A stretch of DNA of 64,000 nucleotides from Seriola aureovittata (Eukaryota; Chordata; Actinopteri; Carangiformes; Carangidae): NCBI RefSeq assembly GCF_021018895.1, contig NC_079381.1, positions 7,528,001 through 7,592,000 on the forward strand. The letters run 5' to 3'. Position numbers and translations under genes: made by a program. Shown here piece by piece: positions 46,014 to 58,600 of this stretch; within the stretch, counting starts at the first letter, position 1; each line of letters opens with the position of its first letter. The notes under the pieces are model-generated. The model ran no database searches. It saw nothing but the letters and a program-made list of their open reading frames with translations, and was not told the origin of the DNA.

Positions 46014-49000
46014 GTTACTGTTAAAATATCAAGAACACAAATACTGTAATAGCAGTAATAATTGTCATCACAAGTTGAAATAAGAGTGAGAAGCATGTCT
46101 CTCTTGTTGGGAGCATTTTAATGGCTTGCATTTCTAGATATTTTCATCAGTTGAAATGGGACTGACTAAAAACACTCTGCTCTCAGTGTAAATGATCTTT
46201 CTTCTCCTCCTAGTAAATCACACTAACTCTATTGATCTTCTTCCCATCTGGAAATAAGTGGCTGAGGTGAGAGAGCCTCCACCATGTTGTTTTGCTCTCA
46301 CATCCATCTGTGTCTTCTGCCTGCTTACAGCCACTGTAATAATATGAATATGATGGACCACTCCTGACCGTGTTGGCCCCATTCCCCAATGCATGGATTT
46401 TATTATGATTATAGTCCCCTGAGGGCATGTGAGACTAAGATCAGCTCTGCCAATACCCATGTCACGACTTCTCAAGAGCACTTAAAGGAAGTAAGAGGAA
46501 ATAAGGGAGTAGTAATAATGGGAAGTATCCTTTTCCTTTCAACCTAGATCTGTAATTTACCTACCAACAATAAGAATTACCCATAGTCCACTGCCTCATA
46601 ATCGTTGACTCTTAAGTGTTAGGCATTCAGTGGTTCTTAGAGTTGAGCGTCACTCTAAAATCCAACATGCCTTACTGCTAACAACATGCCAGCTGGATGA
46701 AGAAAGTGCACTTGGAAGGTTGCCAAAAGAGACGCCAGCCCTTGATCACTCCAGGGCATTTTCTGGTCATTCTGGCTAATTGTGGCTTTGCTAATTATTC
46801 AGATCAAACTGTGGCACGTATCGGCACCCTCCCTGTCATCATCAAAAGCTGACGAGCATTATCATCGATTCAGAATCCTATTTCAGTACGTCAGTGTGGA
46901 TGTTATCCTCTCTGCATCCAAAGTCCAAACTGGTTAGCCTCTGGAAGAGAAACCATAAGGATGTTACAGGAAGTAAGAAGCTGCCATAAAATGAGCATCA
47001 AACATCAAAATCTGGCTGCGAATGTTGGACCCACTCTTTGTCATAGTTACATCCAACATTCAGTTTTATATACCCGTCACTCTTGGAAAAACAACAATCA
47101 GCATCAGCATTAGACTTATTTTCTTGCTCTTTTTGTGAAGCATAATCTAAATATGAACGCCTTATTTTGTGTGTAAATATTTAACATAGGAATGAAACGA
47201 TGACTGATGATGAAATTTTTAGATGAATGGAATATCCTGTATTTCATTTTCAAGAAAAGCTTTGCTCAGTGATTCAGCAAAATTATGAAAGGATAGCATG
47301 CTGCAGTGGTTTGAGGAGTTTCTATGGATGTTTTGATGTGTCCCCCCCCACCCCCCAGTGGTGCTGTGCATCTTACCACAGCTGATGTCCTTTTGTGGAA
47401 AAGTGAGCACCTTTTTCAGGACTACATTTCAATTCAACACAATTGAAAAGATTTTTTGGTGGAGTTTTGCTTTAAAAGGGGAAGTGATTCAGTCTGGAGC
47501 ACATTCAGTGTGACACTATAAGGGTCTGGGGGGGGGGGGATGTGTCAAAGTGGCTGATGCTAGCAATTTCTTTTGTTTGTTTGACATACATTCCTTTGTG
47601 TTACCTGATAATAGCATCATTGTGGAAGATACACTGAAATTCGAGAATGTGTTTCTACTAAAGCTTCAGTCCGTGGCTGATATTAACCTTTCTCAGACCT
47701 CAGGTTGGAGCTCTTTCTCTTCCAAAATGCATCCGTAAAAAGCATCCCATATATTCTCTTAGGGAGGATAGCAATTGTCAAACACGAGTCAGATGGATGA
47801 TACATTAGTGCGTAGAGTTTTAAAGAGCAGTCCATTGGCTTCATCCATTAGCTTAATGTGTTCTTTTCCACTCAATAGCCAATCCCCTCTATGCCCCTAT
47901 GACTGCTTTGTCATGTGCTCTTCTCTTTTCACCTCTCTGTTGTGTTTGGGGAGATGAAAGAGAAAATATTGCACTGTAATCAGGAGTTATGCCTCTCCAA
48001 AACAGCCAATAATGGGACATATTACCTTGTATCATTCCCTTTCTCAATGCCTCAAGGGACTCAGAAGATGAAAGATGCAAGGCAGACTGAGCAGCTAAAT
48101 CATGCTGTCTCATTGCACATAGAAAATGGATGTATACAGCTTTTATGGCAGATTTAACTTGATCCTTTTTTAGTCTCTTACATGCACCACAAATGTACTT
48201 TTCCACTAACTGGTTTGATAATTTCCCCAGGCATGGCTGGGCCATCATGAAGAAAATGCAAATGATGAAAAATGTACAGCCCATGTACTGGTGGAAATTA
48301 GTCATACAGCATATCTAATCAAACGGCAAAACTTTTCGAGATTGTCATCAAGGAGAAACAGAAATCCATAAGGGGTCTTCTGGGTGCTGGGAGAATCCAA
48401 AATTCACTGCACACCAAAATGAATGTGTTAATGAGAATGGGGGGGGGGACTAAATGAGTCTGGAGCTGTTTTATTTATTACAGACAGTCCTGAGCCCTAA
48501 GATGCATGTCACAAACAGACAAAAAAGAGGCAACAGAAAAAAAAAACAATTTTAAAACTGTTTATAATATCTGTTGCTTTCGATGAGTAATGTAATATCT
48601 GCATGTCCCATTTCTACTGTCAAAAAAAAATTTTGGCCCTGATTCTGATACTGTATTTGTTTATGGGACAGTTGAATCATCTTCAACGTCCGCCGTCACT
48701 GTGTTTGCTGGCATCTGCAGCAGCCGCAGCGGCATATGCCTCACAGCTGTCAGTGCAGCTGAAATGTCCAGAGTGCACTGCTCCAGGTTGTGAATATGAA
48801 AACATGGGCTGATTAGCCATGCAAGGCAGAGACATCACACATTCAAGTTGGGAGACTATCCTGCTGTATACTGAAATGTTACTAACATATGGAGCTCTTA
48901 AAAATGCAAACAAATGTGTATAAATGTGAACGATAATGCTGGACAAAAAAAAAAAGATTTAGTGCCAGTTGAAGAAATAATGTCAACATGGGTTGTAAGC

Positions 49001-49309
49001 CTGGCAAAGAAAACTGACGAGATGAGAAAGCTTTGGGGGGGGAAAAAAGGTAGGCTAAGAATTTACTTAATTACATTTCCTAGAAAACGTATTTGCTGTT
49101 GTTAATTAGTTGTATAAACATGATTTCTAGGAGACAGTGTCTATTGGCAGGTGCAATTAGAAACTGAAACAATTACTTTGTGAGCACAGAAAGGAGACAG
49201 AATTACTGCCTCACGGCTGTATACCACTGCCAACCAGCTTAGCTGCAGGAAATATGGTCATAAGTTCCCCTTCCTGAGTTACAGCATTGATTAAAGGCCA
49301 GAAGTGTTT

Positions 49310-49668
49310 TTGCCGAACATTATGATATCACAGTGAAGTTGACCTTTGACCATTTGGATATGAAATATCATCACGTCATCATTTTATCCCATCAGAGATT
49401 TGTGTGGTATTGTGTCATGACTGGCGTATGAATTATGGCCAAAAATGTGTTTTGTGAGGTCACAAAGAGCAATCGATGTTTGTGCCAAATCTGAAGGGAT
49501 TCCCTTGAGGAGTTCCTGAGATATTGCATTGAAAAGGCCAAAACCATGTTATGTGAGGTCATTGTGACCTTGACCTTTTGACCTTTGCTCACCAAAATCT
49601 AACACATGGATGGACCCAAAATCATAACGCCTCTGGCCGTGGTTGTTGCCGGCACGGAGGCATAGAAA
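49310..49668 (+). repeat. Fish interspersed repeat, part 1
   Basis: It contains TTGTGCCAAATCTGAAGGGA, CCCTTGAGGAGTTCCTGAGA, TATTGCATTGAAAAGG, GAGGTCATTGTGACCTTGAC, CTTTTGACCTTTGCTCACCA and ATAACGCCTCTGGCCGTGG, ending GGCACGGAGGCATAG. I recognise this from a repeat very common in spiny-rayed fish. It has no intact coding frame. Confidence 0.8.
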
Positions 49669-49689
49669 CAGCTCCCAGAAAATTTGGGT

Positions 49690-49950
49690 CAGCACAGGTA
49701 CTTTTGTCATCGAGACTTTGTTTCATTCTTATTCCCCAAAGCTCTCGTCTAAAGTCTTTTTCTAGCGCCATCATCATGTCAAAATTTCAATTTGTCTGGT
49801 ACTTTGGTTTATCACCAAAACTCACATTTCCATCAGCCTCAGTGTTTAGTGCTAATTAACAAACGTTAGCATGCTAACATACTACATTAAGATGGTGAAG
49901 ATGGTAACCATTAAAGGCTATCTGCTAAAGATCAGCATGTTAGCTATGTA
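49690..49950 (+). repeat. Fish interspersed repeat, part 2 (GTTAGCATGCTAACAT type)
   Basis: It contains TAGCGCCATCATCATGTCAA, AATTTCAATTTGTCTGGTAC, CATCAGCCTCAGTG, GTTAGCATGCTAACATACTA, AAGATGGTGAAGATGG and AAGATCAGCATGTTAGC. The last part is the inverted counterpart of 9780-9915. Confidence 0.78.
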
Positions 49951-52900
49951 AGAACTTGTATAGCAAGAGAACACACGTCAGAGAATCTCCTCAGTACCCT
50001 CAGTTTTTTCTCTTTGTTTTGGAAAGATGAGATGAGAGTCCTCCCTGGATCCATTGGTTTGTTATATCTAAATTAATGAAATTATTTGTATCTGGGATTT
50101 TTAAAAGGGATCTGTTAAACGGGGGTTTAGTGGAGACATTGCTGTCTTATGCGCTCCAGGCATTGGAGAGGCATCTGGAGTGTGTGTGTGGGTGTGGGTG
50201 TATGAGTCCACACTCTAGGAAGACTAGGATCTCGCTTGGGAGCCAAAGAGAAGAAAATTATTCCCCCAGAGAAGAAGAAGGAACAGCTGAGACTAATTCG
50301 TCAGATTACCTGGCAGCTGGGGAAAAAGCAACACCCCAAATAACCCAAGAGTTTTGCTGTGTAATTGCTTTCATTTGAAATTCATATTTGTGTGTGTGAG
50401 TGTGTGTGTGTGGGACTATTTATTTCGCAGCTGTCGCTGGTTGCAAAAACAAGCTTACTTTTCCCCCCAAGTCACGTCTCTTCACTTTGTCAAGCTCAGG
50501 AGTTTTCTGCCTGCCAGCGTGATAGGCAGACAGTCAAATCAAGCAAATTCAACAACATGCACCTGAATGAGATGAAAGGCTGTTTTTGCCAAAAGAAGAG
50601 AAGCAGCACCGGGGGCCTCTTGTGCTGGCAAGGTGATATTCCTTTCATATTCTTCCAAAGACTGTGTGAACCCAAAAAGACTTCTTGAAACATGTGAAAA
50701 TTGGATCTCAAAAATCAATAACAAAAATATGGCTGGAAATTGGATTAACCTTTTTGTCTTCTTTTCATTTATTTGGAGGGTTTGTGCGCATGATGAGGAG
50801 CTTGTGTCCTCCGTATTTTCTTTCATTGGAAGGTGGTGGTATGGTAAAGAGCGTCTTCTTGCAGCAGGACATGAAATCTGGCTGAATTTTGTTTAAACCA
50901 ATCAAAAATGTAAAAATGATCAGATAAACATCTGTAGGGATGTATGCAGATATCTAAAGAAACATTTAATTTTGTGATATTCTTAACATAAATTAAACTA
51001 ACGTACAATCAGTAAAAAAAAAAAAAGTTGGGTTTAAAAATAGAAGGATGTGATGATAAACAAGGCACATAGCTGACTCAATCCACATTAGCACTGACAG
51101 CCACAAACAGCTGGCACCTGGTTGCTGCTTCCTCAGAGTGCTTGTTGTGCTTGGCCTCTCCTGTATAACAGCAGGAAATGTTGGTTGTTGATTATCTGCT
51201 TTCTCCTGGCGTGACTGGATCATGTGATAATAGCAGAGTCTGTGCTTAGTGGAGTCAAACAATATGGACTTCTCTCAGGGGAAAAAAAAAGACTACTGTA
51301 CAATAGACTATGGAATCAATTTCCTGATGATATGATATACGATATCTTGTCCTTGGACATGAATGCAAACAACTCTGTAATATTACATTAATTTTACACT
51401 GAGAGCAAGGTCAGAGCTGTTTTCTGCATTATTAGATAAAATCAAAATTACATAAAAGCAAGTCAGTGAAAATTGTAAAGTTATTTGCAACAATCTCCAA
51501 CAACCAGAGTCACACTCTTCATAGTCCATACTATAAGGGTCAGTTAGGGAAGCTACTGTATAGAACACTTGAGAATAGAGTTAAATCTCCAGTGGGTAAG
51601 GGCCATAGGAACTACCAGAAAGTTTTTCCTTTCACCCCCACATCAAAAGAGTAAGGGCATTTTTGATTGTTCAATGCAAATGAAGTTTCCACTGGCATGT
51701 ACTGCCACCAGGAAATAACCATATCCCTCACTGTTTCAAGGCCGACAACAACAGAAGCTTTCGCCTTCTCCTGCCTGTTCAGCTTTTGCTCCCAAATCAG
51801 CTGTCAGCCGTATAAATAAAAACATTACAGCCTTAAATAGTGTTACAAACTCAACTGGGTACTGTCTGACATAGTTTAGCTTCAGTCGGTGCAGGTAGTG
51901 ACTGACCGACCACATATTTTCCCTCTGGGTTTACCGTAGCTGTGTGTAGATATGCTCTACTTGTTCATATGTATTAATATTTTTATCCTACAATTTACCG
52001 GACATGAAGGCTCCGTTTGAGAGAAATTGTGATTTTCATATTCATGATGATTGTTAGTTCTGGAAAAATACATTACAGTAATGACGCATTAAGAGATCGA
52101 CACTGATTGACTTAATGCACTGAAGTACTGATAATGCAGAAAAACCACAGCCATATTTCTAACTTCCTGTAATCGTAGCTGCATCTCAACACATTTCCCA
52201 ATTTAGAAATATGCCCCAAAGGAAGCAAACAAGCAGCTCAATACTTCTATCTAAGGTGTGAGAAGTCGTGGATATCCTTAGAGCGCTCTGAATCATCCCG
52301 GTCAAACACTGGTTTCTGTTTCAAGGTGGAGGTGTTTTGATATTACCCAAGGGGACTTGTCTAACCAGCATGTGTGTTTACTTTGAGGAAAGTGTTGTAT
52401 TTTTCAAGAGCATCAGGTTGAAAAATAAAATAAATTCTTTATCCTCTATGGAAAATTAAGCTCAAAGTTAACTTTGGTAATTTGCAATACCATAAGTGAA
52501 CCACAGAAAAGGAGAGTGGTCTATATTATTTCTGAATCAGTTTTGTTGTTTTTAAATGCGCTCTATAAATAAATTAACAAATTCTTAAAAAAAATTTTTT
52601 TAAAAGTCATTAAAGACTGAATTTTCTGAACAGTTGTTTTAGAGAAAGACTTTCTCCCATGACGGAGCATCAGTCTCACTGGTTCATTTAGCAGCTCTCT
52701 GTAAGATCTCCTCGGCTCTGTGACCTTTTCAAAACTAGGCCACAGACATAAGACAAGCTGATGTCTCCCACAAGCACAAAAAAACCTTTATCAGCTTTTA
52801 AAAGCAGGAGTGAAATCCTCTTTCATATGTACACAAAACTGTTGGATGAGAGTCGCTTATCACAGCCAATACCTCTCGTTCACACTTCCACCGCCCACAA

Positions 52901-53576
52901 GCAATGCCTGCTCCGAGGGCTGAAACATATCCACTCGCCTAATCTTAAACCATTTGTCTGTTGTGCGTCTGTTTGTGTTATGGTTTTCTCTCTTCTTGAT
53001 ATCGTCCTCTGGGGAAAATAAATGTATAGCTTTCTACTATCTCCTGTACAACACGATCTGTTAACAATATGAACAGAAACATACTAGACCTGTGGAAAAT
53101 TGACAGAATAGGAAGATGAGACTGTGTGAATTTACAAACGCAGAATATTGATTTTAAGTCTCACAGTGGGTGCTATCTTACAGTGTCCCCTGGGTGCCTG
53201 AATGCCAGGGGTTTCCACCACACTGAGAGAAAACCTATATATTGTTCTTTTTCAAGCAGCTTTCAGTGGTCTTGTGTGTTCATTGTGCCAAATGGGCCAA
53301 AGAGCATGAGTATTATATTCCTTCTGCCCATCTGTATTTGCCATCTATAACATCAAATCAACACTAGCATCCTAACTCTATTCTTGGCCTCCGTGCATTG
53401 GCCTCCTTTGAGTCTGCGACTCCTCCCAAAAGCATTAGTGTGATCTAGCTTTACCATATATTTTGTAAATACAACACTGCCATATTATCCCCATACCGCA
53501 AATTTGTTAGCCAACAGTCATCTATTTATGCATCCAGGTAATTGGAACTACATTAGCATACATTTGGAGGCCTGAT
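49951..53576. other. Intergenic spacer, distal part
   Basis: No supported gene and no recognised repeat apart from a short GT microsatellite (50389-50413) and a near-palindromic A/T run at about 52588-52601. Many open frames overlap at 50076-50900 on both strands, but none shows a domain or homology I recognise. Confidence 0.5.
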
Positions 53577-53577
53577 T

Positions 53578-54102
53578 ATACCCATACACATAATGTACAT
53601 ATATCAAATCTCCATATATGAAATACATGTACATATGAAATAAAAATACATATTTAAAAATTATATATGAAACCTTTAAGAAATTGGAACAATTTTATAT
53701 ATTGACATATATGTCTTACCCATATAAATATGTATGTTTATGTATGTATTCTTATATTGTAGACATGTAAATGAATATATATCCATCCCAAAGTCTGTGA
53801 ATATATGTTGATATTATATACACTGGGTTCCAAAAGTCTGAGACCACACAGGTAGACATGTTTAAAATGAATGAGAAATTAATAAGAAAAACATATATAA
53901 CCATAGAGAATTGTTATAGGCGTGTTGTTTTAATAAACTTGTATATATTAATGAAATATATATCATTAACATATATGGTCACAACATGTTACACCATATA
54001 GAACTTCATATTTCTAATATATGTATTACAAGTGACATACAGTATATGGCAGCATCCCTCTTGATATAGGGACATATATGAGATATATTTCTGTATGGGT
54101 AT
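53578..54102. mobile_element. AT-rich inverted-repeat element (MITE-like), about 525 bp
   Basis: The 11-bp ends ATACCCATACA (53578-53588) and its exact reverse complement TGTATGGGTAT (54092-54102) bound a very AT-rich interior full of TATATG/CATATA units. Inverted similarity continues a further ~15 bp with gaps, each arm carrying an ATATAT-rich stretch. TA dinucleotides adjoin the ends, as for a TA target site. Inside, at about 53822, is GGGTTCCAAAAGTCTGAGAC. No coding frame is present. Confidence 0.7.
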
Positions 54103-55541
54103 CCATTCACTCTCCTTGTAGCTGTGTGTTGGTGTCCTAGCTAGTTGCTGTATTCTTTGTCTGCCTACCTTTTGGTGCTGGATAGGTAGAATACAGCGGG
54201 TTTATCAGAGACAGCAAAAGCTGCCTGTATGGCAGGTTATGGAACAATAAATTTGCAGGCCACAAATTGTTACCAAAATGATGAACTAAACTATGCTAAA
54301 ACTTACTGTAGAGCTGAGAGGAAGTGCAGAATTGGTTAATTTTCCATTGTGGGTTTTCCATTTTTAAGCAACACCAACATTAGACATTGTGACATTATGC
54401 ATTGTTGATGTAAAAATTTTGATAAGTGCAGCTTTAATCTTCATACATACATTTAATTGCCATGTTTTATTGGAATTGTCATTGGATTTATTTTATCAGT
54501 ATAAATACTTTAAGGTTACTGTTAGTACAATCCTAGTTGTATAACAGTCCCATCCTTGTATTTCTTTTTCTTGTATATGTTTGTAATTACCAATTTTTTG
54601 CGATTACACCCCCAGCCAACAGGAGAAAGGGGATCTCCTTTTGAATTGATTCTCTTGAGGTTTTCTTCCATCACTCATGGTCATTATTGCTAGCCTTGGG
54701 CTGGATCAGGACTCAATGCTGTTGTGTGCCTAAAAGCACACTTTAGCCATTGCACAGTGTATGATATTAGGCTATAAATATAACCGTGACTTAACTTAAA
54801 TTTGGATGGTTTTACAAACATACTTATTTCCATAAAGTTGTTTTTTCTGCTATGAGGCTGAACTACATGAAATATTCTTCAGAAGTTAAAAACGTCAATG
54901 GTTAAGGTTTTACATTTTATGGGGTGTAATTATCTCTGTCACAGAAAAAGTAACTCTGCTAACTCAGCAGTCAAGCAACAAATTGTTTCCCTCCGTGGAT
55001 GTACACATGGGCCATTTTGAAAAGAAATCTATCCTTGGTTGTGATACAGTTCACTCAGGCAGATCCCACCTACAGAAAGGTGCCACAGGACCAAAGCCAA
55101 CAGAAGTGCAGTCGTGTGCAAACACATCATGGCCTGTGTCTTTCATCTTTTGTATGTACTGTATTTCAGTTGTTTATGTGTGCAGTTGCTGTGACCCAGC
55201 TGATTGGTAAGGTCCCATTCTGCTGCTATATTTCCCTCCAAGCAGCGAGACTTTCACTCTTTTTGAGTGTCAACTACCAATTTTATATAAGTCAAGGCCA
55301 TTAACCCTCAGCAGAGTTTGTTTCATGATATGTCCCTGTGTGGGCAATGCAAATACACTTGAATTTCACCGTTTTTGTGTGAGCATAAGAAAACAAATGT
55401 GTTTATATACGAGCTTGTCAGTGTGTTTGCTTCTGTGTTTGCCTGGAAGTCACAGGGTACATGTTTGTTTGTGTGTACAAACAGTTTGTCCGTATTGATT
55501 CCGTCTTTCGCATCATGTCAGTGGTTGTGCATTCTTCCACA

Positions 55542-55569
55542 CATATATATATATATATATAATATATAT

Positions 55570-55636
<67 letters not shown>
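55542..55636. repeat. (AT)n tract of about 95 bp with AA/TT phase breaks
   Basis: Almost pure alternating AT, interrupted by single-base phase shifts (AATATA at about 55560 and 55580, TTATAT at about 55600). It is self-complementary, so it can extrude as a cruciform and is a likely fragile or polymorphic site. Confidence 0.95.
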
Positions 55637-55639
<3 letters not shown>

Positions 55640-55640
<1 letters not shown>

Positions 55641-58600
55641 CACACAGTATATAACCTGCTGCCTTCACTGTGCTTTTCAAGCCTTATTGTATCCGACCCT
55701 TTCAGGAGCACTCAGCATTTTACTTTGAACATATTCCTTTTGAACATGATCCTTTTATGATTACGTTGAGCCCTTGGGCAGTTCCACTAACATGGTAAAC
55801 TTTGTTGGTATCAGATTCAAGCATAAGATTATTTATACATAATCCCTGTGCACTGACAATGAACTTGCAGAAAATGAATGAGATTCAATTCCAACACCTT
55901 ATCTGGTATTTATGTAAATTTAGTGTTATATCTGTTTTGGAAAAGGCTGTTTCTCGCTCCAAGACAATTATTATATAAGTAAAAAGCGCTGTTTTATCAC
56001 AGTAGTGTACACTGTGTCCATTAAATTATTACTCATGCGGAATACAAAATGATGTGAAAGTCATCCCTGGAAGCAGCTGAAGACAGAGTTATCCACCAGT
56101 GCAAACAGCATTAATAGAACTGTTTTACTTTTATTTAAAATTCCGTTTTAGATCGCCCTGTCAAACAAAGTGATGCTGCATACATAATCTAGTGCAACAG
56201 GTAAAACCATCCCTCACCACAAAGCTTTTTAAAGTGATGTACACGATTTAGCACCATTTTGTATTATGCTCTCAAAATTACTTTGATCTGTAGCCTAGTC
56301 CTATAGCTACAACTAGTCCTATAGTTGGGTTAAATATTTATTGAAAAAAGATTTAAAAAAAAAAAAAAGATTTGAGACATGAAGGTGAACATGGATTGGA
56401 AGAGGAAATCAGTGACAGATTACTGATTGTATGAACAAAGTTGTCCAGTGGCGAAGGTTTGTATTTCGGATAGGGTTTGCAGGAAAAGATAGTAAAAATC
56501 CATAAACACTTAAAACCTTTGAGTGATGAGTACTGTTATATGCCACTTCAGATTATCATGGAGATTACACTGTGATTGCATAAATCCATATCGCATGTGA
56601 ATTTGTGATGTTTTAATGCAAATTAACTGCAATTTTAATAGTGTTGTAATAACCCATCCATCCACCATCTCCATTGCTATAACTCATGACATTAAATTGT
56701 GTCCTTAATCACACAATGTAAACACCATGCTGACTTCAAGCATGTTTATTTATAATCCAGGGATTCTTTTATTCTAATCTGATTGCACAGCATTTTTCCT
56801 CTTCCATTAAAACCAAATAAAACATCCCTTTACAAGATATCGGCCTAGCTTAATGCTATTATTAGCCTGTTTCAAAAAAGAGACAGATTTTCTTTAAGGT
56901 AATAATGCTGAGGGTACTCATGAAATCAGACCATGTTTTGGATACAGTACCATTCATGGCCTGTATCTTTTCAACTAGAGCCATTCAGTGTATTTACATA
57001 CTGTAATTACCTCTATAGGTAGATTTCATTGTTACTTGTCCACCACCCCTGCATCAGATTTAAATTCCCTTTACATGCTCAAGGGTTTCACAGGAAACAA
57101 TGCACAGGCCTACGTACAGTATAATCCAGCATTAATGTTGATAATTTTATCTCGTCCCATTGTTTCCTGTTCTCCCTCTGAATACAGCATCAGAGCTGAA
57201 CTAAGTTACTGCAAATGAGTCTTACCACTGCCGCTTCATGTTAAAAGTGCTCAACTGATGAAACTGTCTGTTTGACTGCACTGTAAACTGATAAACTAGT
57301 TGTTGTTTTGTATTATATATGAAAACTGAAGTTACAATCTGAAAGCTTAACTACGAGTTGAAAGTAAAATCCTCCGTTACCTGGTTCTGCCACTATCATT
57401 ATAATTTTGAATAATTGTATTATGTTTAATTATTTTCCATATAGGCTACTAAATGTTGAGAGGAATTATTATTTTTATTTTATTATCACTGTCTGGGATA
57501 TGTCAGTGATTAGCAACAACAGGGATTTTGATGCATAATAACTTTTTGTGCATGGTCGAATCATAGATGTATTATAGATATAAGAAGATTTTGGCCACTT
57601 GAGATACTGGCACTTCCATTTTGTAAGACGAGCATTCTCCTCTCCATTTGCAGGGGAGATATTTTTACTAGCTGCTACTACTAGCAACTTTGCGGACCGA
57701 GGTTAGCCTTTCTGTGTAGCTAACTATGGCAACAGCGGACAACTGTAGAACTGCAGTATCGAAAGATGGCCGCCACAAGCTAGAGGTCACCAGACCACCA
57801 TGGCTGTAGCAGCAAAGTCCCTGAATGTATTGTAATGGCCAAGGATGAGATTTATTGCATATGAATTTAACTTCTTATTTGGGAGAAGAAGAATGTGTTA
57901 TTTCTTCTTTCAAAAGTTATATAGTCTCACATAAACTCATACAATACCACAAGTGTGTATTTCTAATGTTGTCTTTTAGAAAAACAGAAACCTGAGGGAT
58001 AAACAAGAAAAATATTTGATTTCTGTTCCTTAATTACATGTTGAATATGAGACTTAAATGTTCAAAAGGGGCATATTTCTCTCATAATATCATCTTTACA
58101 CAAGTAAACAAGAGAGAGGACATAAAGAGAATCAGTTGCTTTGGCTTTTACCTCATTTCTTACTTATAGCCTACAAACAACAGACAACAACAAACATTTA
58201 ACTTGGTTGCTTTTAAAATATTCTGCCGGAAAACAGGATGAATGGAAACTCTTTGGTAAATCTAATTTTGTGTGGGTTGAGAGAGACTCTGGGTGGGGGG
58301 GAAATCTGATTAGAGCCTCTTTTTATGAAACAGGTTGTTTTACCCCAGCTAACCTCACTGGCATTTTTCAGAGGCAAAGTTTGTGGACTCAAAGTTTGCC
58401 TGTACAGACTCACTAACTGAGCCTTATTTAGTGATAATGGCTTAAAATTTGCTCATAAATTCACTCCAGAAAGTCCAGAAGGTCTGCATACTATTCAGCC
58501 TCACCGGAGGGGCAGAAAGAGCTGATGGCTATCATCAAAACAATTTTAAATTGGATCCCCTGTGGAAAGATCAGGTCTTTCTCATTGAACTCTGAGCACA

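Larger units (their letters stand above)
41111..49200. other. Intergenic spacer, central part
   Basis: No supported gene. Long A runs lie at 42471-42488, 43836-43852 and 45989-46013. A repeat-like stretch runs through about 45180-45420. G runs occur at 47529-47539 and 48439-48448, and a C-rich run at 47342-47357. The stretch 46680-46920 is repeat-free and is a candidate conserved island. Open frames of 129-138 codons at 43372-43761 and 47889-48305 (minus) resemble no family. Confidence 0.5.

Noticed and set aside
47889..48305. 138-codon minus-strand open frame starting with a hydrophobic signal-like segment
   Set aside because: No recognisable domain, no splice or promoter context and AT-driven composition. 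Long open frames of this size are expected by chance in 64 kb.
55418..55711. Tyr-Ile repeat open frame
   Set aside because: It is the translation of the AT dinucleotide tract.
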